Positions 1 through 8,548 of a stretch of 64,000 nt of DNA are shown one piece after another. Source of the stretch: WHSW01 sp033856255 (GTDB taxonomy: Bacteria > Actinomycetota > Thermoleophilia > Solirubrobacterales > 70-9); NCBI GenBank assembly GCA_033856255.1, contig JAWVFH010000044.1, positions 91,063 through 155,062 on the forward strand, given 5' to 3'. The notes beneath the pieces were generated by a model. That model searched no databases and was not told the DNA's origin. It saw nothing but the letters and a program-made list of their open reading frames with translations. Both the position numbers and the translations under genes were made by a program. Numbering within the stretch: the first letter of the stretch is position 1; each line of letters opens with the position of its first letter.

Positions 1-105
1 GCGGGCGAAGACGAGCGACGGAGCGCCGCCGGATGGGTTCAGCGGCGGCGAGATCAATTTCGATCCGAACTCGCCGAGGAGCTCACCGAGGCGGTCGGGG
101 CGTGA
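1..105 (+). CDS. C-terminal end of an unknown protein (5' truncated)
   Basis: Frame 1 is open from the left edge to a TGA at 103-105 and gives 34 residues rich in Arg and Glu. The stop overlaps the GTG start of the next gene as GTGA, the same coupling used throughout this window, which is the main reason to think it is the tail of a real upstream gene. Too little is visible to name a function. Confidence 0.45.
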   Translation, partial: AGEDERRSAAGWVQRRRDQFRSELAEELTEAVGA

Positions 106-1358
106 CCGCGCCGCGGCCGGCACTCCGCTGCGCCTACGTGGTCTCGCGCTATCCGTACGTCTCCCACACGTTCGTGCTGCGCGAGGTCGCCGCGCTGCGC
201 GAACGCGGGATCGAGATCGACACGGTCACCGTCAGGCGCCCGGACCCCGATGACGTGATCGGGCCGAAGGCCGCCCGCGAGCAGGCGACCACCCACGCGA
301 TCCTCCCGACGGGTCCGTGGCGCCTGCTCAGCGCGCACGCGCGCGCGGCGCGGCGCGGCCTGCGTTCGTACGCCGCCACCCTCCGGGAGACGCTGAGGGA
401 CGCTCCCGGCGGAGCACGCGCTGCCCTCTGGCAGGTCTTCTACTTCGCCGAGGCGATCCTGCTCTGGGAGCACCTCGACCGGCGCCGTGTCGATCACGTC
501 CACGCGCACCACGCGAACGTCGCGGCGGACGTGGCGATGATCGCGACCCGCTTTCGCAATCGCCTGGGAGGTGGGGACGCGACGTGGAGCTTCACGCTCC
601 ACGGGCCGCGGGAGTTCGATGACCCGGAGCGTCACAACCTCGCCCTGAAGGCCGCCCGAGCCGATGTCGTGGTGGCTATCAGCGACCACGCGCGCGACCG
701 GCTGCGGGCGATCGACGCTTCGGGGGAAGCGCGGATCGAGGTCGTTCACTGCGGGGTGGACCTGCGCGTGTACGACGGCCGGCCGGCCCGGCGGGGCCCG
801 ACCGCCCCCCTGCGGCTCCTGACCGTGGCGAGGCTGGAGCGGCGCAAGGGGATCGAGACCCTGCTCGGGGCCCTCGCGCGCCTTGCCGGCGGCGAGCCCG
901 CGATCGAGCTGACGATCGTGGGCGACGGACCGGACCGGGACCGAATCGTCCGCCGCGCCGCCGAGCTCGGAGTCGACGGCGCGGTGACCATGGCGGGCGC
1001 CGTCGCCGAGGACGAGGTGACCCGCTTCTACGAGCGCGCGGACGCCTTCTGCCTGCCGAGTTCCGCCGAGGGCGTGCCGATCGTCCTCATGGAGGCGATG
1101 GCCAGTCGTCTGCCCGTGGTGGCGACAGCCATCGCCGGCGTCCGCGAACTGGTCCGCGACGGTGAGTCAGGCCTCGTGGTTCCGGCGGGAGACGATCTCG
1201 CTCTGGCGGACGCCCTGCGACGGCTGATCGATGACCCGGAGCTGGGCGCGCGGCTCGGAGAGAATGGCCGCGAGGCTGTCGCTGCGGAGTTCTCCCTGCA
1301 GCGATCCGCCGAACGGATAGAGGCGCTGTTCGTCGAGCTGACCGGTGGTTCGGGGTGA
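102..1358 (+). CDS. Glycosyltransferase family 4 (GT-B fold)
   Basis: Predicted cytoplasmic sugar transferase for a surface glycan, 418 residues. The N-terminal domain has SHTFVLREV and a His-rich HVHAHHANVAADVA segment. The C-terminal domain has the nucleotide-sugar region: VARLERRKGIETLLGA near residue 241 and EGVPIVLMEAMASRLPVVAT near 320-340, with the usual E-x7-E spacing. A longer reading frame from 33 exists, but the 23 extra residues are low-complexity Arg/Gly, and GTG at 102 overlaps the upstream TGA, so I prefer 102. Its own TGA overlaps the next GTG at 1355. Donor and acceptor cannot be told from sequence. Confidence 0.9.
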   Translation: MTAPRPALRCAYVVSRYPYVSHTFVLREVAALRERGIEIDTVTVRRPDPDDVIGPKAAREQATTHAILPTGPWRLLSAHARAARRGLRSYAATLRETLRDAPGGARAALWQVFYFAEAILLWEHLDRRRVDHVHAHHANVAADVAMIATRFRNRLGGGDATWSFTLHGPREFDDPERHNLALKAARADVVVAISDHARDRLRAIDASGEARIEVVHCGVDLRVYDGRPARRGPTAPLRLLTVARLERRKGIETLLGALARLAGGEPAIELTIVGDGPDRDRIVRRAAELGVDGAVTMAGAVAEDEVTRFYERADAFCLPSSAEGVPIVLMEAMASRLPVVATAIAGVRELVRDGESGLVVPAGDDLALADALRRLIDDPELGARLGENGREAVAAEFSLQRSAERIEALFVELTGGSG

Positions 1359-2035
1359 CCGCCGAGGTTATGGTCGGCGCTCCCGTGTTCTCGCTTCGCG
1401 ACATCGTCAAGCGCTGGCCGGGGATGCCGGGGGCGGTGCTCGACGGTGTCAGCCTCCGACTCGCCGAGGGCGAGGCGGTGGGCGTGCACGGCCGCAACGG
1501 AAGCGGCAAGACCACCCTGTTGCGCGTCGCCGCGGGGCTCATCACCCCGGACGCCGGTGTGGTCGATCTACAGGGCTCGAGCCCGGAGGCGAGCCGGCGC
1601 GAGTTTCAACGCCGGATCGGGTTCGTTTCCGCCGGAAACGGGGCCCTCTTTGCGCGGCTCACGGTCGATCACCACCTCGCCTTCGGCGCTCGTCTCGCGC
1701 TGCTGGACGCGAACGCGACCCGGGACGCGTGCGCGACGGTGGTTGACGACTTCGCGCTCGACGAGCTTCGCGGCAAGCGCGTCGACCGCCTCTCCAGCGG
1801 CCAACGCCAGCGACTCCGTCTCGCCCTCGGGCTCCTGCACAGCCCCGCGGTGATCCTGCTCGACGAGCCCTCGACGAGCCTGGACGAGCCGGCCTGCCGG
1901 CTCCTGGAGGGCACGCTCGAGCGCCGGCTCGCCAGCGGTGCGGCGGCGATCATCTGCTCCCCGAGCCCGTCCGCCGACGGGCTGCGCCTCGACCGGAGCC
2001 TCCTCGTCCGCGACGGCAGCCTGGTTGAGGGATGA
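1355..2035 (+). CDS. ABC-2 type exporter, ATP-binding subunit
   Basis: 226-residue nucleotide-binding protein that would energise the permease directly downstream. Visible motifs are Walker A GRNGSGKTT (about 45-53), signature LSSGQRQR (about 145), and Walker B ILLDEP (about 166-171) followed by a SLDE D-loop. The H-loop histidine is not found: where most family members read THD or similar, this protein reads ICSPSPSADG near residue 195-204. It lacks the C-terminal carbohydrate-binding domain seen in the Wzt protein at 59987. GTG at 1355 overlaps the upstream stop; ATG at 1370 is an alternative start. Probably exports a glycan or glycolipid, by context. Confidence 0.88.
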   Translation: MTAEVMVGAPVFSLRDIVKRWPGMPGAVLDGVSLRLAEGEAVGVHGRNGSGKTTLLRVAAGLITPDAGVVDLQGSSPEASRREFQRRIGFVSAGNGALFARLTVDHHLAFGARLALLDANATRDACATVVDDFALDELRGKRVDRLSSGQRQRLRLALGLLHSPAVILLDEPSTSLDEPACRLLEGTLERRLASGAAAIICSPSPSADGLRLDRSLLVRDGSLVEG

Positions 2036-2838
2036 CGGCGTCGATTCGCGCGACGGCCGCGATCTGCGCCCGCGACTTCCGCATCTGGTCGAGCTACCGG
2101 ATGCGGTTCTTCTCCACCCTGTTCGCCGCCGCCTTCGGCGTGACGCTCTTCTACTACGTGTCGCGACTGGTGAGCTCACCGGCGGTTGGCTCGGCCGACG
2201 ATTACTTCGGGTTCGTGGTCGTCGGCACGGCAACGCTCGAGGTGCTGACGGCCACCCTCACCGCGCCGGTTGGGACGCTGCGATCGGAGCTGGTGGTGGG
2301 GACGTTCGAGCGGATGGTGGTCTCCGCCTTCGGTCCGGTGCCTGCGATCGTTTCGCTGCTCGTCTTCCCGCTGCTGCTGGGCCTCGTGGTCGGGGCCGTG
2401 ACGATCACCACCGCCGCGGTCGTGTTCGGCCTGGACCTCCAGTGGGCGACGGTGCCCCTCGCGATCCCGGCTGCGCTGCTCGGCGCCGTTTCGTTCGCGC
2501 CGTTCGGACTGCTGATGGCCGCCGCCGTCCTCGTCTTCAAGCAGACGAACGCCGGCGCCGCGTTCGTGATCAGCGGGCTGTCGCTCGTGGCCGGCTTGTA
2601 CTTTCCCGTCAGCCTGCTGCCGGACTGGATCCAGTGGGCATCCCACGTTCAGCCCCTCACTCCCGCCGTCGACCTGATGCGCCACCTGCTGCTCGGGACC
2701 CCGATGTCCTCGGGGACCCCGCTGGGTGCGGTGGCGAAGCTGGTCGGGTTCGCCGCGGTTCTGCTACCGGTGGCGACCGTGGTCCTGCGGGCGTCGCTGC
2801 AGCGCAGCCGCCGCAACGGGACGATCACCGAGTATTGA
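2032..2838 (+). CDS. ABC-2 type exporter, membrane subunit
   Basis: 268-residue polytopic protein with about six hydrophobic segments, for example FFSTLFAAAFGVTLFYYVS near residue 24 and LLVFPLLLGLVVGAV near 110, and a late Leu/Pro-rich loop typical of ABC-2 permeases (SLLPDWIQWASHVQPLTP). The ATG overlaps the stop of the ATPase gene as ATGA, so the two subunits are almost certainly made together. It differs clearly from the Wzm-like permease at 61329, so the window holds two ABC-2 exporters. Confidence 0.88.
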   Translation: MTASIRATAAICARDFRIWSSYRMRFFSTLFAAAFGVTLFYYVSRLVSSPAVGSADDYFGFVVVGTATLEVLTATLTAPVGTLRSELVVGTFERMVVSAFGPVPAIVSLLVFPLLLGLVVGAVTITTAAVVFGLDLQWATVPLAIPAALLGAVSFAPFGLLMAAAVLVFKQTNAGAAFVISGLSLVAGLYFPVSLLPDWIQWASHVQPLTPAVDLMRHLLLGTPMSSGTPLGAVAKLVGFAAVLLPVATVVLRASLQRSRRNGTITEY

Positions 2839-3629
2839 CGGCAGCGGCACCGGTGAGCTCAGCAGGAGACCGCGACACGGTGACCCTCATGGGGGTAGCG
2901 ATCGATCGCCTGACGCAGCGCGAGACGATCGACCGGGTCCTCGCCGAGCTGGACGCTGGACGCGGCGGCTGGATCACGACCCCGAACCTCGACCAGCTCA
3001 GGATCGCTTCCGGTTCGCCCGAGGTTCGCGAGCTCATCGCCCAGGCTGATGTGTCCGTGGCCGACGGGATGCCCCTCGTCTGGGCGAGCGCGCTGCTGGG
3101 CGACCCGTTGCCCGAACGGGTTCCCGGGTCGGATCTGATCTGGTCGTTGACCGCCGCGGTTGCGCGGCGTGGCGGCGAGGTCCATCTGATCGGGGGCGCC
3201 GGTGACGCCGGCGGGAGGGCGGCCGAGATTCTCGGGGCGCGGAACCCCGCGCTGCGGGGGTGTGCACATCTGCCGCTCCCGATGAACTTCGACCCCGGCT
3301 CTGCCCAGGACGTCGACGGCGTCCGAGACGCCCTTCGAGCGTCGACGCCGGCGCTCGCCTTCGTCGGCCTCGGCTTCCCCAAGCAGGAGCGGCTGATCGC
3401 TGCAGTCCGCGCGGACTTCCCCCAAACCTGGTTCGTCGGCGTTGGCATTTCGCTCTCGTTCGTCGCCGGCGACGTCCGCAGAGCGCCGCGCTGGATGCAC
3501 GCCATTGGCCTCGAATGGGTTCACCGCCTGATCCAGGAGCCGCGGCGCCTGGCATCGCGTTACCTCCTGTACGACCTGCCGTTCGCCCTGCGCCTGGCGG
3601 GGCATGTGATCGCGCGCCGGCTTGGCTAG
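2835..3629 (+). CDS. WecG/TagA/CpsF family glycosyltransferase (GT26)
   Basis: 264 residues. Family hallmarks are TTPNLDQLRIA near the N-terminus, the VADGMPLVWASALLG segment with the conserved Asp-Gly, VPGSDLIWSL, and the late VGLGFPKQERLI motif. Known members add a second sugar (ManNAc or similar) to a polyprenyl-diphosphate-linked first sugar, so it probably works straight after one of the two initiating transferases here. TTG at 2835 overlaps the permease stop as TTGA; GTG at 2853 or 2880 and ATG at 2889 are alternatives closer to the conserved core. Its TAG shares a CTAG with the stop of the convergent gene. Confidence 0.88.
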   Translation: MTAAAPVSSAGDRDTVTLMGVAIDRLTQRETIDRVLAELDAGRGGWITTPNLDQLRIASGSPEVRELIAQADVSVADGMPLVWASALLGDPLPERVPGSDLIWSLTAAVARRGGEVHLIGGAGDAGGRAAEILGARNPALRGCAHLPLPMNFDPGSAQDVDGVRDALRASTPALAFVGLGFPKQERLIAAVRADFPQTWFVGVGISLSFVAGDVRRAPRWMHAIGLEWVHRLIQEPRRLASRYLLYDLPFALRLAGHVIARRLG

Positions 3630-5233
3630 ACGCCGCGCCTGCGGACGACGTGGCCCGCGGTCTGCAACAGGATCTTGACATCCGACCACAGCGACCAGTT
3701 GACGATGTACATGTAGTCCATGATCACCATCTCGCGCAGCGGCACCCGCGTCTCGCCCATGATCTGCCAGGCGCCGGTCATCCCCGGGGTCAGGTGAAGG
3801 CGGCGGCGATGCCAGCCCACCACGCGCCGGTCCTCCTCCTCGACCAGCGGCCGGGGCCCGACCAGGCTCATCTCGCCGCGCAGGACGTTGATCAGCTGCG
3901 GCAGCTCGTCGAGCGACGTACGGCGCAGGAACCGGCCGACCCTGGTCACGCGGGGATCGTTGGTGAGCTTGAACAGGCCGTCGGTCTCGTTGAGCTCGGC
4001 CAGCTCGGCGCGCAGCTGGTCGGCGCCCGCGAACATCGTCCTGAACTTGAACATCGTGAACACCCGTCCGTCCTGGCCGACGCGGGTCTGGTTGAAGAGG
4101 ACGGAGCCGCGCGAGTCGAGCTTGATCGCCAGCGCGAGCGCCGCGAACAGTGGCGCGCCGAACAGCATCAGAGCGAGCGAGCCGGCGATGTCGAGCCCCC
4201 GCTTGAGCAGCTGCGACGAGCGCGAGAGCCCGAACGAGCGCACCCCCAGCAGCGTCGTCCCCTGGAGCTCGTCGAACTCGACGCTCGAGCCGACGACCTC
4301 GAGGATGCTCGGCAGGACGCTCACCTTGAGCCCGTAGTCCTTGAAGTAGCGCACCGTCTCCAGCACCCGGTCGGAGGAGTCGTCCTGAGCGACGATCACC
4401 CGGTGGATGTCGCGCTCGATCACGTAGCCGGCGAAGTCCGTGCCGCGTGGCCGCTCGAGCTCGAAGCGTTCGAAGGGCAGGTGGGCGACGACCTTGGCGT
4501 GGAAGGTCGCGAGCTGGCCGAACTTGGCCTGGATCGCCGACGCCTGTTCCTCGCTACCGAGCACGACGCATCGTTCCGGCCCGGTGATCGTCCGGCAGAA
4601 CTGGCGGGCCACACTGCGGCTGATCACGGTGGCGACGAAGAGGGCTGCCCACAGGACGGCGATCGACTCGAAGGAGAACGGCACCGCCTGGGCCGAGGCG
4701 ATCATCGTCATGATCAGCGTGTAGAGCGTCGCGAGCTGGAACAGCGCCGGCGCCTCATTCAGGGTCGCCTTGCCGATCAGCAGCTCGTCGCGGTCGTAGA
4801 GGCCGATCGCCTTGCCAACCAGGACAACGGCGGCGACACCGACCCAGAGCTCGATCGGCGGGACGTTGATCCCGGTGATCGACTGGGTCAACACCAGCGC
4901 ACAGAGGGCCCCAAGCACGTCGGAAACGGCCAGCGCCCGGCGGAAGATCGCATCCCGCTTTGCCGAACGCCTGCTGACGGCGGCCTCGTCGCGGCGGAAG
5001 GGCAGGCTGCGCAGGTACGGGATCTCGGTGCTCGCCGGCGCCGTGTCGCGGCCGCGGTCGAGCCCGGGCAGTCGCCCGAGGAGGGCTCCGTCCGCCTGTA
5101 GCTGCTCCATCCACGACGGGTCGATCGCGTCGCGCTGGAGTTGCTGGCGCCAGTGGGCGAACCGCCGATTAGCCGGTTCCATTGGCTCGGTTCCCTGGCC
5201 CCCCGAGAGGCCCACCCCTTCGTACTCCTCCAT
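3626..5233 (-). CDS. Polyprenyl-phosphate hexose-1-phosphate transferase (WbaP/WcaJ-like)
   Basis: Membrane enzyme that starts glycan assembly by moving a hexose-1-phosphate onto a polyprenyl phosphate carrier. The N-terminal half has several hydrophobic helices plus a Rossmann-like CVVLGSEEQA region. The C-terminal catalytic part begins at RGLDIAGSLALMLF (about 343) and has SLDELPQL (about 436) with the catalytic Asp-Glu, then SLVGPRP. It is 535 residues from ATG 5233; ATG 5251 adds six residues. An AT-rich TATGTT lies nine bases before the 5233 ATG, fitting a very short or absent leader. This is one of two initiators in the window; the other is at 42929. Confidence 0.9.
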   Translation of the reverse strand: MEEYEGVGLSGGQGTEPMEPANRRFAHWRQQLQRDAIDPSWMEQLQADGALLGRLPGLDRGRDTAPASTEIPYLRSLPFRRDEAAVSRRSAKRDAIFRRALAVSDVLGALCALVLTQSITGINVPPIELWVGVAAVVLVGKAIGLYDRDELLIGKATLNEAPALFQLATLYTLIMTMIASAQAVPFSFESIAVLWAALFVATVISRSVARQFCRTITGPERCVVLGSEEQASAIQAKFGQLATFHAKVVAHLPFERFELERPRGTDFAGYVIERDIHRVIVAQDDSSDRVLETVRYFKDYGLKVSVLPSILEVVGSSVEFDELQGTTLLGVRSFGLSRSSQLLKRGLDIAGSLALMLFGAPLFAALALAIKLDSRGSVLFNQTRVGQDGRVFTMFKFRTMFAGADQLRAELAELNETDGLFKLTNDPRVTRVGRFLRRTSLDELPQLINVLRGEMSLVGPRPLVEEEDRRVVGWHRRRLHLTPGMTGAWQIMGETRVPLREMVIMDYMYIVNWSLWSDVKILLQTAGHVVRRRGV

Positions 5234-5303
5234 CCCGCTTCGAACATACATATTTGTCCGTCGCCATGCGCCGGTTCTCGGCTGCGCAGCCAGTGGAGTA
5301 CGT

Positions 5304-6038
5304 CTAGGCGACAGTCGGCGCTCGGCGGAGCACGGCGTACCTCATGTGAGGTGTACGCCGAGCGACGCTCTCGAGCGCGTACTCGATCCCGCCTCGGACC
5401 CCGTCGGGTAGGTGCCTGAACCCTCGAGCAGCGTGATCGCGCGAAAGCCAGCGGAAGTACGGGCGGATGTCCACGAGGGTGAGCCCGACCCGCTCGGCCT
5501 GGCGCCATGTCCGCTCCGATCGGAATCGGACGTGGGCGGCGGGAACGCGATCCACGCGGCCGAAACCGTCGCTGACGATCAGCGCACCACCTGGACGAAG
5601 CACTCGGGCGAGCTCAGCCAAGCCAGCGATCCAGAGCTCGTCGTCGGTGATGTGGTAGGCGACGTCGAACATCGTCGCGAGCGCGTAATACCCGTCGGCA
5701 CGTTCGATCGCCTGTGATCCGAGTGCGAATTGGAAGAACGTTACGTCTGGATAGTTCCGCCGCAACCCCTCGATCGCGCCGCTTGAGATGTCGCAGCCCT
5801 CCACGTTTAGTCCGAGGTCGAGAAGCTGGCCAACTACCCAGCCGACACCGCTGCCCACATCGAGGACCGGCCCTGTGGTCCGAACGCCGGTCAGCGCCTG
5901 CCTAAGCGCGCGCCGCTTGGCTCGATAGAGCCAGGCGTTGTACCGCTCGTTGTAGTCGAGGTGGCCCGTACCGCGCAGGTTGCAGTTCTCGCCGAGTCGA
6001 TCGGACCAGTAACGCTCGGGCTCGTATTCGGGGGTCAT
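5304..6038 (-). CDS. Class I SAM-dependent methyltransferase
   Basis: 244 residues. Motif I VLDVGSGVGWVVGQL lies at about 58-72, followed by an acidic motif II (VEGCDISSGAIEGL) and a GGALIVSDGF strand. The N-terminal LRGTGHLDYNERYNAWLYRAK segment precedes the fold. Codon use looks slightly less GC-extreme than in neighbouring genes. Within the glycan cluster it probably methylates a sugar hydroxyl or a nucleotide-sugar, but the substrate cannot be read from sequence. It is transcribed toward the initiating transferase with a 70-base gap. Confidence 0.82.
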   Translation of the reverse strand: MTPEYEPERYWSDRLGENCNLRGTGHLDYNERYNAWLYRAKRRALRQALTGVRTTGPVLDVGSGVGWVVGQLLDLGLNVEGCDISSGAIEGLRRNYPDVTFFQFALGSQAIERADGYYALATMFDVAYHITDDELWIAGLAELARVLRPGGALIVSDGFGRVDRVPAAHVRFRSERTWRQAERVGLTLVDIRPYFRWLSRDHAARGFRHLPDGVRGGIEYALESVARRTPHMRYAVLRRAPTVA

Positions 6039-6240
6039 TCTGAGGCGCGCGTCGATATGTCTCGTGTGCGTTCGACGAGGCTCTGGGTTGCCAGGCGGTC
6101 GACTGGCAGCGAGCCTAGGGGATCCGACCGAACCCGGCGACAGCGATAGCTATCGGCCCGGGGGCCGAGTTTGACTCGCGGTAGCCTGCCAGCGATTCAT
6201 CGCTCCACTCCGAGCTCGTTGAACCAAGGGGAGGCCGTCG
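6039..6240. promoter_or_regulatory. Divergent intergenic region with a 12-base palindrome and strong ribosome binding site
   Basis: 202 bases between divergently read genes. Contains the perfect palindrome CGATAGCTATCG (6144-6155), a TTGACT -35-like hexamer at 6171-6176 without a convincing -10, and AGGGGAGG at 6227-6234, six bases before the TTG at 6241. That ribosome binding site fixes the sulfotransferase start. No gene seen. Confidence 0.4.
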
Positions 6241-7110
6241 TTGCTGCCAAATCTCGTCGTGATCGGCGCCGGCAAGTGCGGCACCACCAGCCTCCACCGG
6301 TACCTGGCCCTGCACCCGGAGGTCAGCATGACCCGGCAGAAGGAGCTCAAGTTCTTCACCGGGGATGACTGGCGTCAGCGGCTGCCCTGGTACGAGGCGC
6401 AGTTCGAGCCCGGGGTCGTCCGCGGCGAGTCCTCCCCGAACTACACGATGTTCCCGTTCGAGAGCTCGGTCGCCGAGCGGATCGCGGAGCTGATCCCGGA
6501 CACACGGCTGATCTACCTGGTGCGCGATCCGGTGGAACGGGCGATCGCGAGCTACGTCGAGCTGTACGCACTGACGCTCGAGAACCGGCCGATCACCGAG
6601 GCGCTCGACGTCGACGACCCGGCGAACCCCCACCTTTGCGCGAGCCGTTACGCCACCCAGCTGCGGCCGTTCCTGGACCGGTTCGACCCCGAGCGGATCC
6701 TTGTCGTCGACCAGGCGGACCTGCTCCACGAACGCCGGGCGACCCTCGAGCGGACGTTCCGCTTCCTCGGCGTCGATCCCGGCTTCGACTCGCCCGCCTT
6801 CGGCCGCGTCCACAACGTCCGGGAGACGAAGGTCCGGTACGGCAGGCTGGGGCACTGGCTGATCCGCCGCCGCCTGTTCACCGAGCGCAGCGGCCCACTG
6901 CGGCGCGGTCCGCTGATCCGGCCGCTGCGGGCGGTCCTCGCTAGCCCGATCGACTCGTCACTGGCGGACGCCCACCGCGAGCGCCTGGTCGCCGCGCTGC
7001 GACCGGAGGTCGAATGGCTGCGCGAGTTCACGGGCCAGCGGTTCGAGAGCTGGCCGTACTTCCGATCTACAGATACCCCAGCAGCTTCATCGAGTCCTCC
7101 AGCTGCTTGA
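6241..7110 (+). CDS. Sulfotransferase (heparan/chondroitin-type fold)
   Basis: 289 residues with both PAPS-binding elements: the 5' phosphosulfate loop GAGKCGTTSLH at residues 9-19 and the 3' phosphate element YLVRDPVERAIASY at about 90-103. GESSPNYTMFP lies between. It would transfer sulfate from PAPS to a carbohydrate or lipid acceptor. TTG start is chosen because AGGGGAGG sits six bases upstream. The 3' end overlaps the convergent sulfatase-fold gene by 44 bases, which is long for this window. With the second sulfotransferase at 9994 it argues for a sulfated surface glycan. Confidence 0.9.
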   Translation: MLPNLVVIGAGKCGTTSLHRYLALHPEVSMTRQKELKFFTGDDWRQRLPWYEAQFEPGVVRGESSPNYTMFPFESSVAERIAELIPDTRLIYLVRDPVERAIASYVELYALTLENRPITEALDVDDPANPHLCASRYATQLRPFLDRFDPERILVVDQADLLHERRATLERTFRFLGVDPGFDSPAFGRVHNVRETKVRYGRLGHWLIRRRLFTERSGPLRRGPLIRPLRAVLASPIDSSLADAHRERLVAALRPEVEWLREFTGQRFESWPYFRSTDTPAASSSPPAA

Positions 7111-8485
7111 GCTCCTCGTCGGAGGCCGCCGCCGGGGCGCTCGTCTTGAAGGGCCGGCTCGCGGTCATCGCTGGGTGGGCGAGGGCCGCGCGCAGCCGTT
7201 CGAGCGCGCCGCGGTCCCGCTCGGGGACGGAGGAGACCGGCTGCGGGTCCAGCTCGAGCGGATCCGATTCGAGGTCGATCCACAGCTCCCGGTTGCCGCG
7301 GACGAGCAGCTTGTGCCGACCGGCGACCGCGCAGGTCAGCGGGGTGGTGAAGCGGTCGAGCGCGTCCTGGCCGAGGCCCCAGACGTCGATCACCGCCTCG
7401 CGCGCCGACGGGTCGTCAGGTTCGACGATCGGGTCCATCTGCGCGATCCCGACGCCGTCGGGCAGCTCGTTGGCCGCCCACGGGTGATCGGCGATCCCCG
7501 CCGCGTCGGCGAGGAACCGGGGCAGGCCGGCGAGCGAGTAGAGCTCGGCCCGGTCCGCGCCCGGCCCGGCGGCGACGAACGGGACGTGGACCAGGCGGTT
7601 GTCGAGCGAGAGGGCGTGGGTGAGCAGGCCGCCCTCGCCGAAGTTCTCGCCGTGGTCGGAGGTGATCACCACGAGCGTGTCGTCGAGGCGACCCGCGCGG
7701 TCGAGGCTCTCGAACAGGCGCGCCAGCCAGTCGTCCATGTAGCGGATCGAGGCCGCGTACTGGCGCCGGAAGCGCTCCAGGACCGGCTCGGGGACGGTCT
7801 CGCCGCCGATGCAGGCCTTCCAGACCCCGCCGAGCGTCAGGTACCGGCGGGAGTCGTTCGCGACCCGGATCCGCTCGATCGCCGAGCCCACCGCGTAAGG
7901 CCGCGGCGGTAGATACGGCGAGTGGCACTCGATCAGGTTCACGAAGCACAGGAACGGCTGCGTCGCCTCCGTCAGCCGCCGGTCCAGCTGCCCCGCGATC
8001 TCCTGCGCGCCGTCGTCGACGCGGGCGGCGACGGCCTCCGCCCAGCCCTTCGCACGCGACCGCAGGCTCGTCCCGACCAGGTCCTTCTGGCGTTGGGAGC
8101 TGACGGTGTGGAAGTCATCGAAGCCGGTCCCGAAGCCGCTATTGGGCGCGACCCAGAGGTTGGCGCTCGCCGCGACGGTGTCGTAGCCGTGGCGCTGGAA
8201 GACGAGCGGGAAGAGCCGCTCGCGCTCCGCCTCGATCTGCGCCTTGACGTCTGGGTGCTGACCGCCCGGGATCGACGCCAGCCCGAGCGCGCGCGGCATC
8301 CGGCCGCTGAACATCGACGCGTGGGAGGGCGCCGTCCAGCACGCCGTCGCGTAGACCTCGTCGAGCGCCGCCCCGCGCCGTGCCAGGTCCGCGATGGCCG
8401 GCGACGCCCCGGACGCGGCGCCGTACGGCTCCAGCGCGTCCCTGCGGCAGGCGTCCAGCACCACAACCAGCACGTTCGGCCCCAT
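7067..8485 (-). CDS. Sulfatase-fold (alkaline phosphatase superfamily) enzyme with Thr nucleophile
   Basis: 472 residues. Metal-binding D11 lies in VVVLDACRRD. The nucleophile segment reads CWTAPSHASMFSG, so Thr51 occupies the place of the formylglycine-forming Cys/Ser of the C-x-P-S-R sulfatase signature, and His55 replaces the Arg. The late metal site TSDHGENFGEGG (about 270) is intact. Thr nucleophiles are known in phospho-transfer members of this superfamily, so it could be a phosphoglycol or phosphoethanolamine transferase or hydrolase rather than a sulfate esterase. No signal peptide or membrane anchor is evident. A TAGACT box lies nine bases before the ATG on the minus strand. Confidence 0.85.
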   Translation of the reverse strand: MGPNVLVVVLDACRRDALEPYGAASGASPAIADLARRGAALDEVYATACWTAPSHASMFSGRMPRALGLASIPGGQHPDVKAQIEAERERLFPLVFQRHGYDTVAASANLWVAPNSGFGTGFDDFHTVSSQRQKDLVGTSLRSRAKGWAEAVAARVDDGAQEIAGQLDRRLTEATQPFLCFVNLIECHSPYLPPRPYAVGSAIERIRVANDSRRYLTLGGVWKACIGGETVPEPVLERFRRQYAASIRYMDDWLARLFESLDRAGRLDDTLVVITSDHGENFGEGGLLTHALSLDNRLVHVPFVAAGPGADRAELYSLAGLPRFLADAAGIADHPWAANELPDGVGIAQMDPIVEPDDPSAREAVIDVWGLGQDALDRFTTPLTCAVAGRHKLLVRGNRELWIDLESDPLELDPQPVSSVPERDRGALERLRAALAHPAMTASRPFKTSAPAAASDEELKQLEDSMKLLGYL

Positions 8486-8548
8486 CGGCCGGTGAGTCTA
8501 GTTTCCCGCGTGCGCCTCCGAGCCGCCTCGGTCGACTAGGTTCCACCG

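Noticed and set aside
3260..5101. 613-codon open frame antisense to the WbaP-like gene
   Set aside because: Low-complexity Arg/Asp/Gln protein, fully antisense to a gene with clear motifs; typical of high-GC shadow frames.
7067..7110. Frameshift or mis-stop causing the 44-base convergent overlap
   Set aside because: Both proteins have natural-looking C-termini; overlap is plausible although long.
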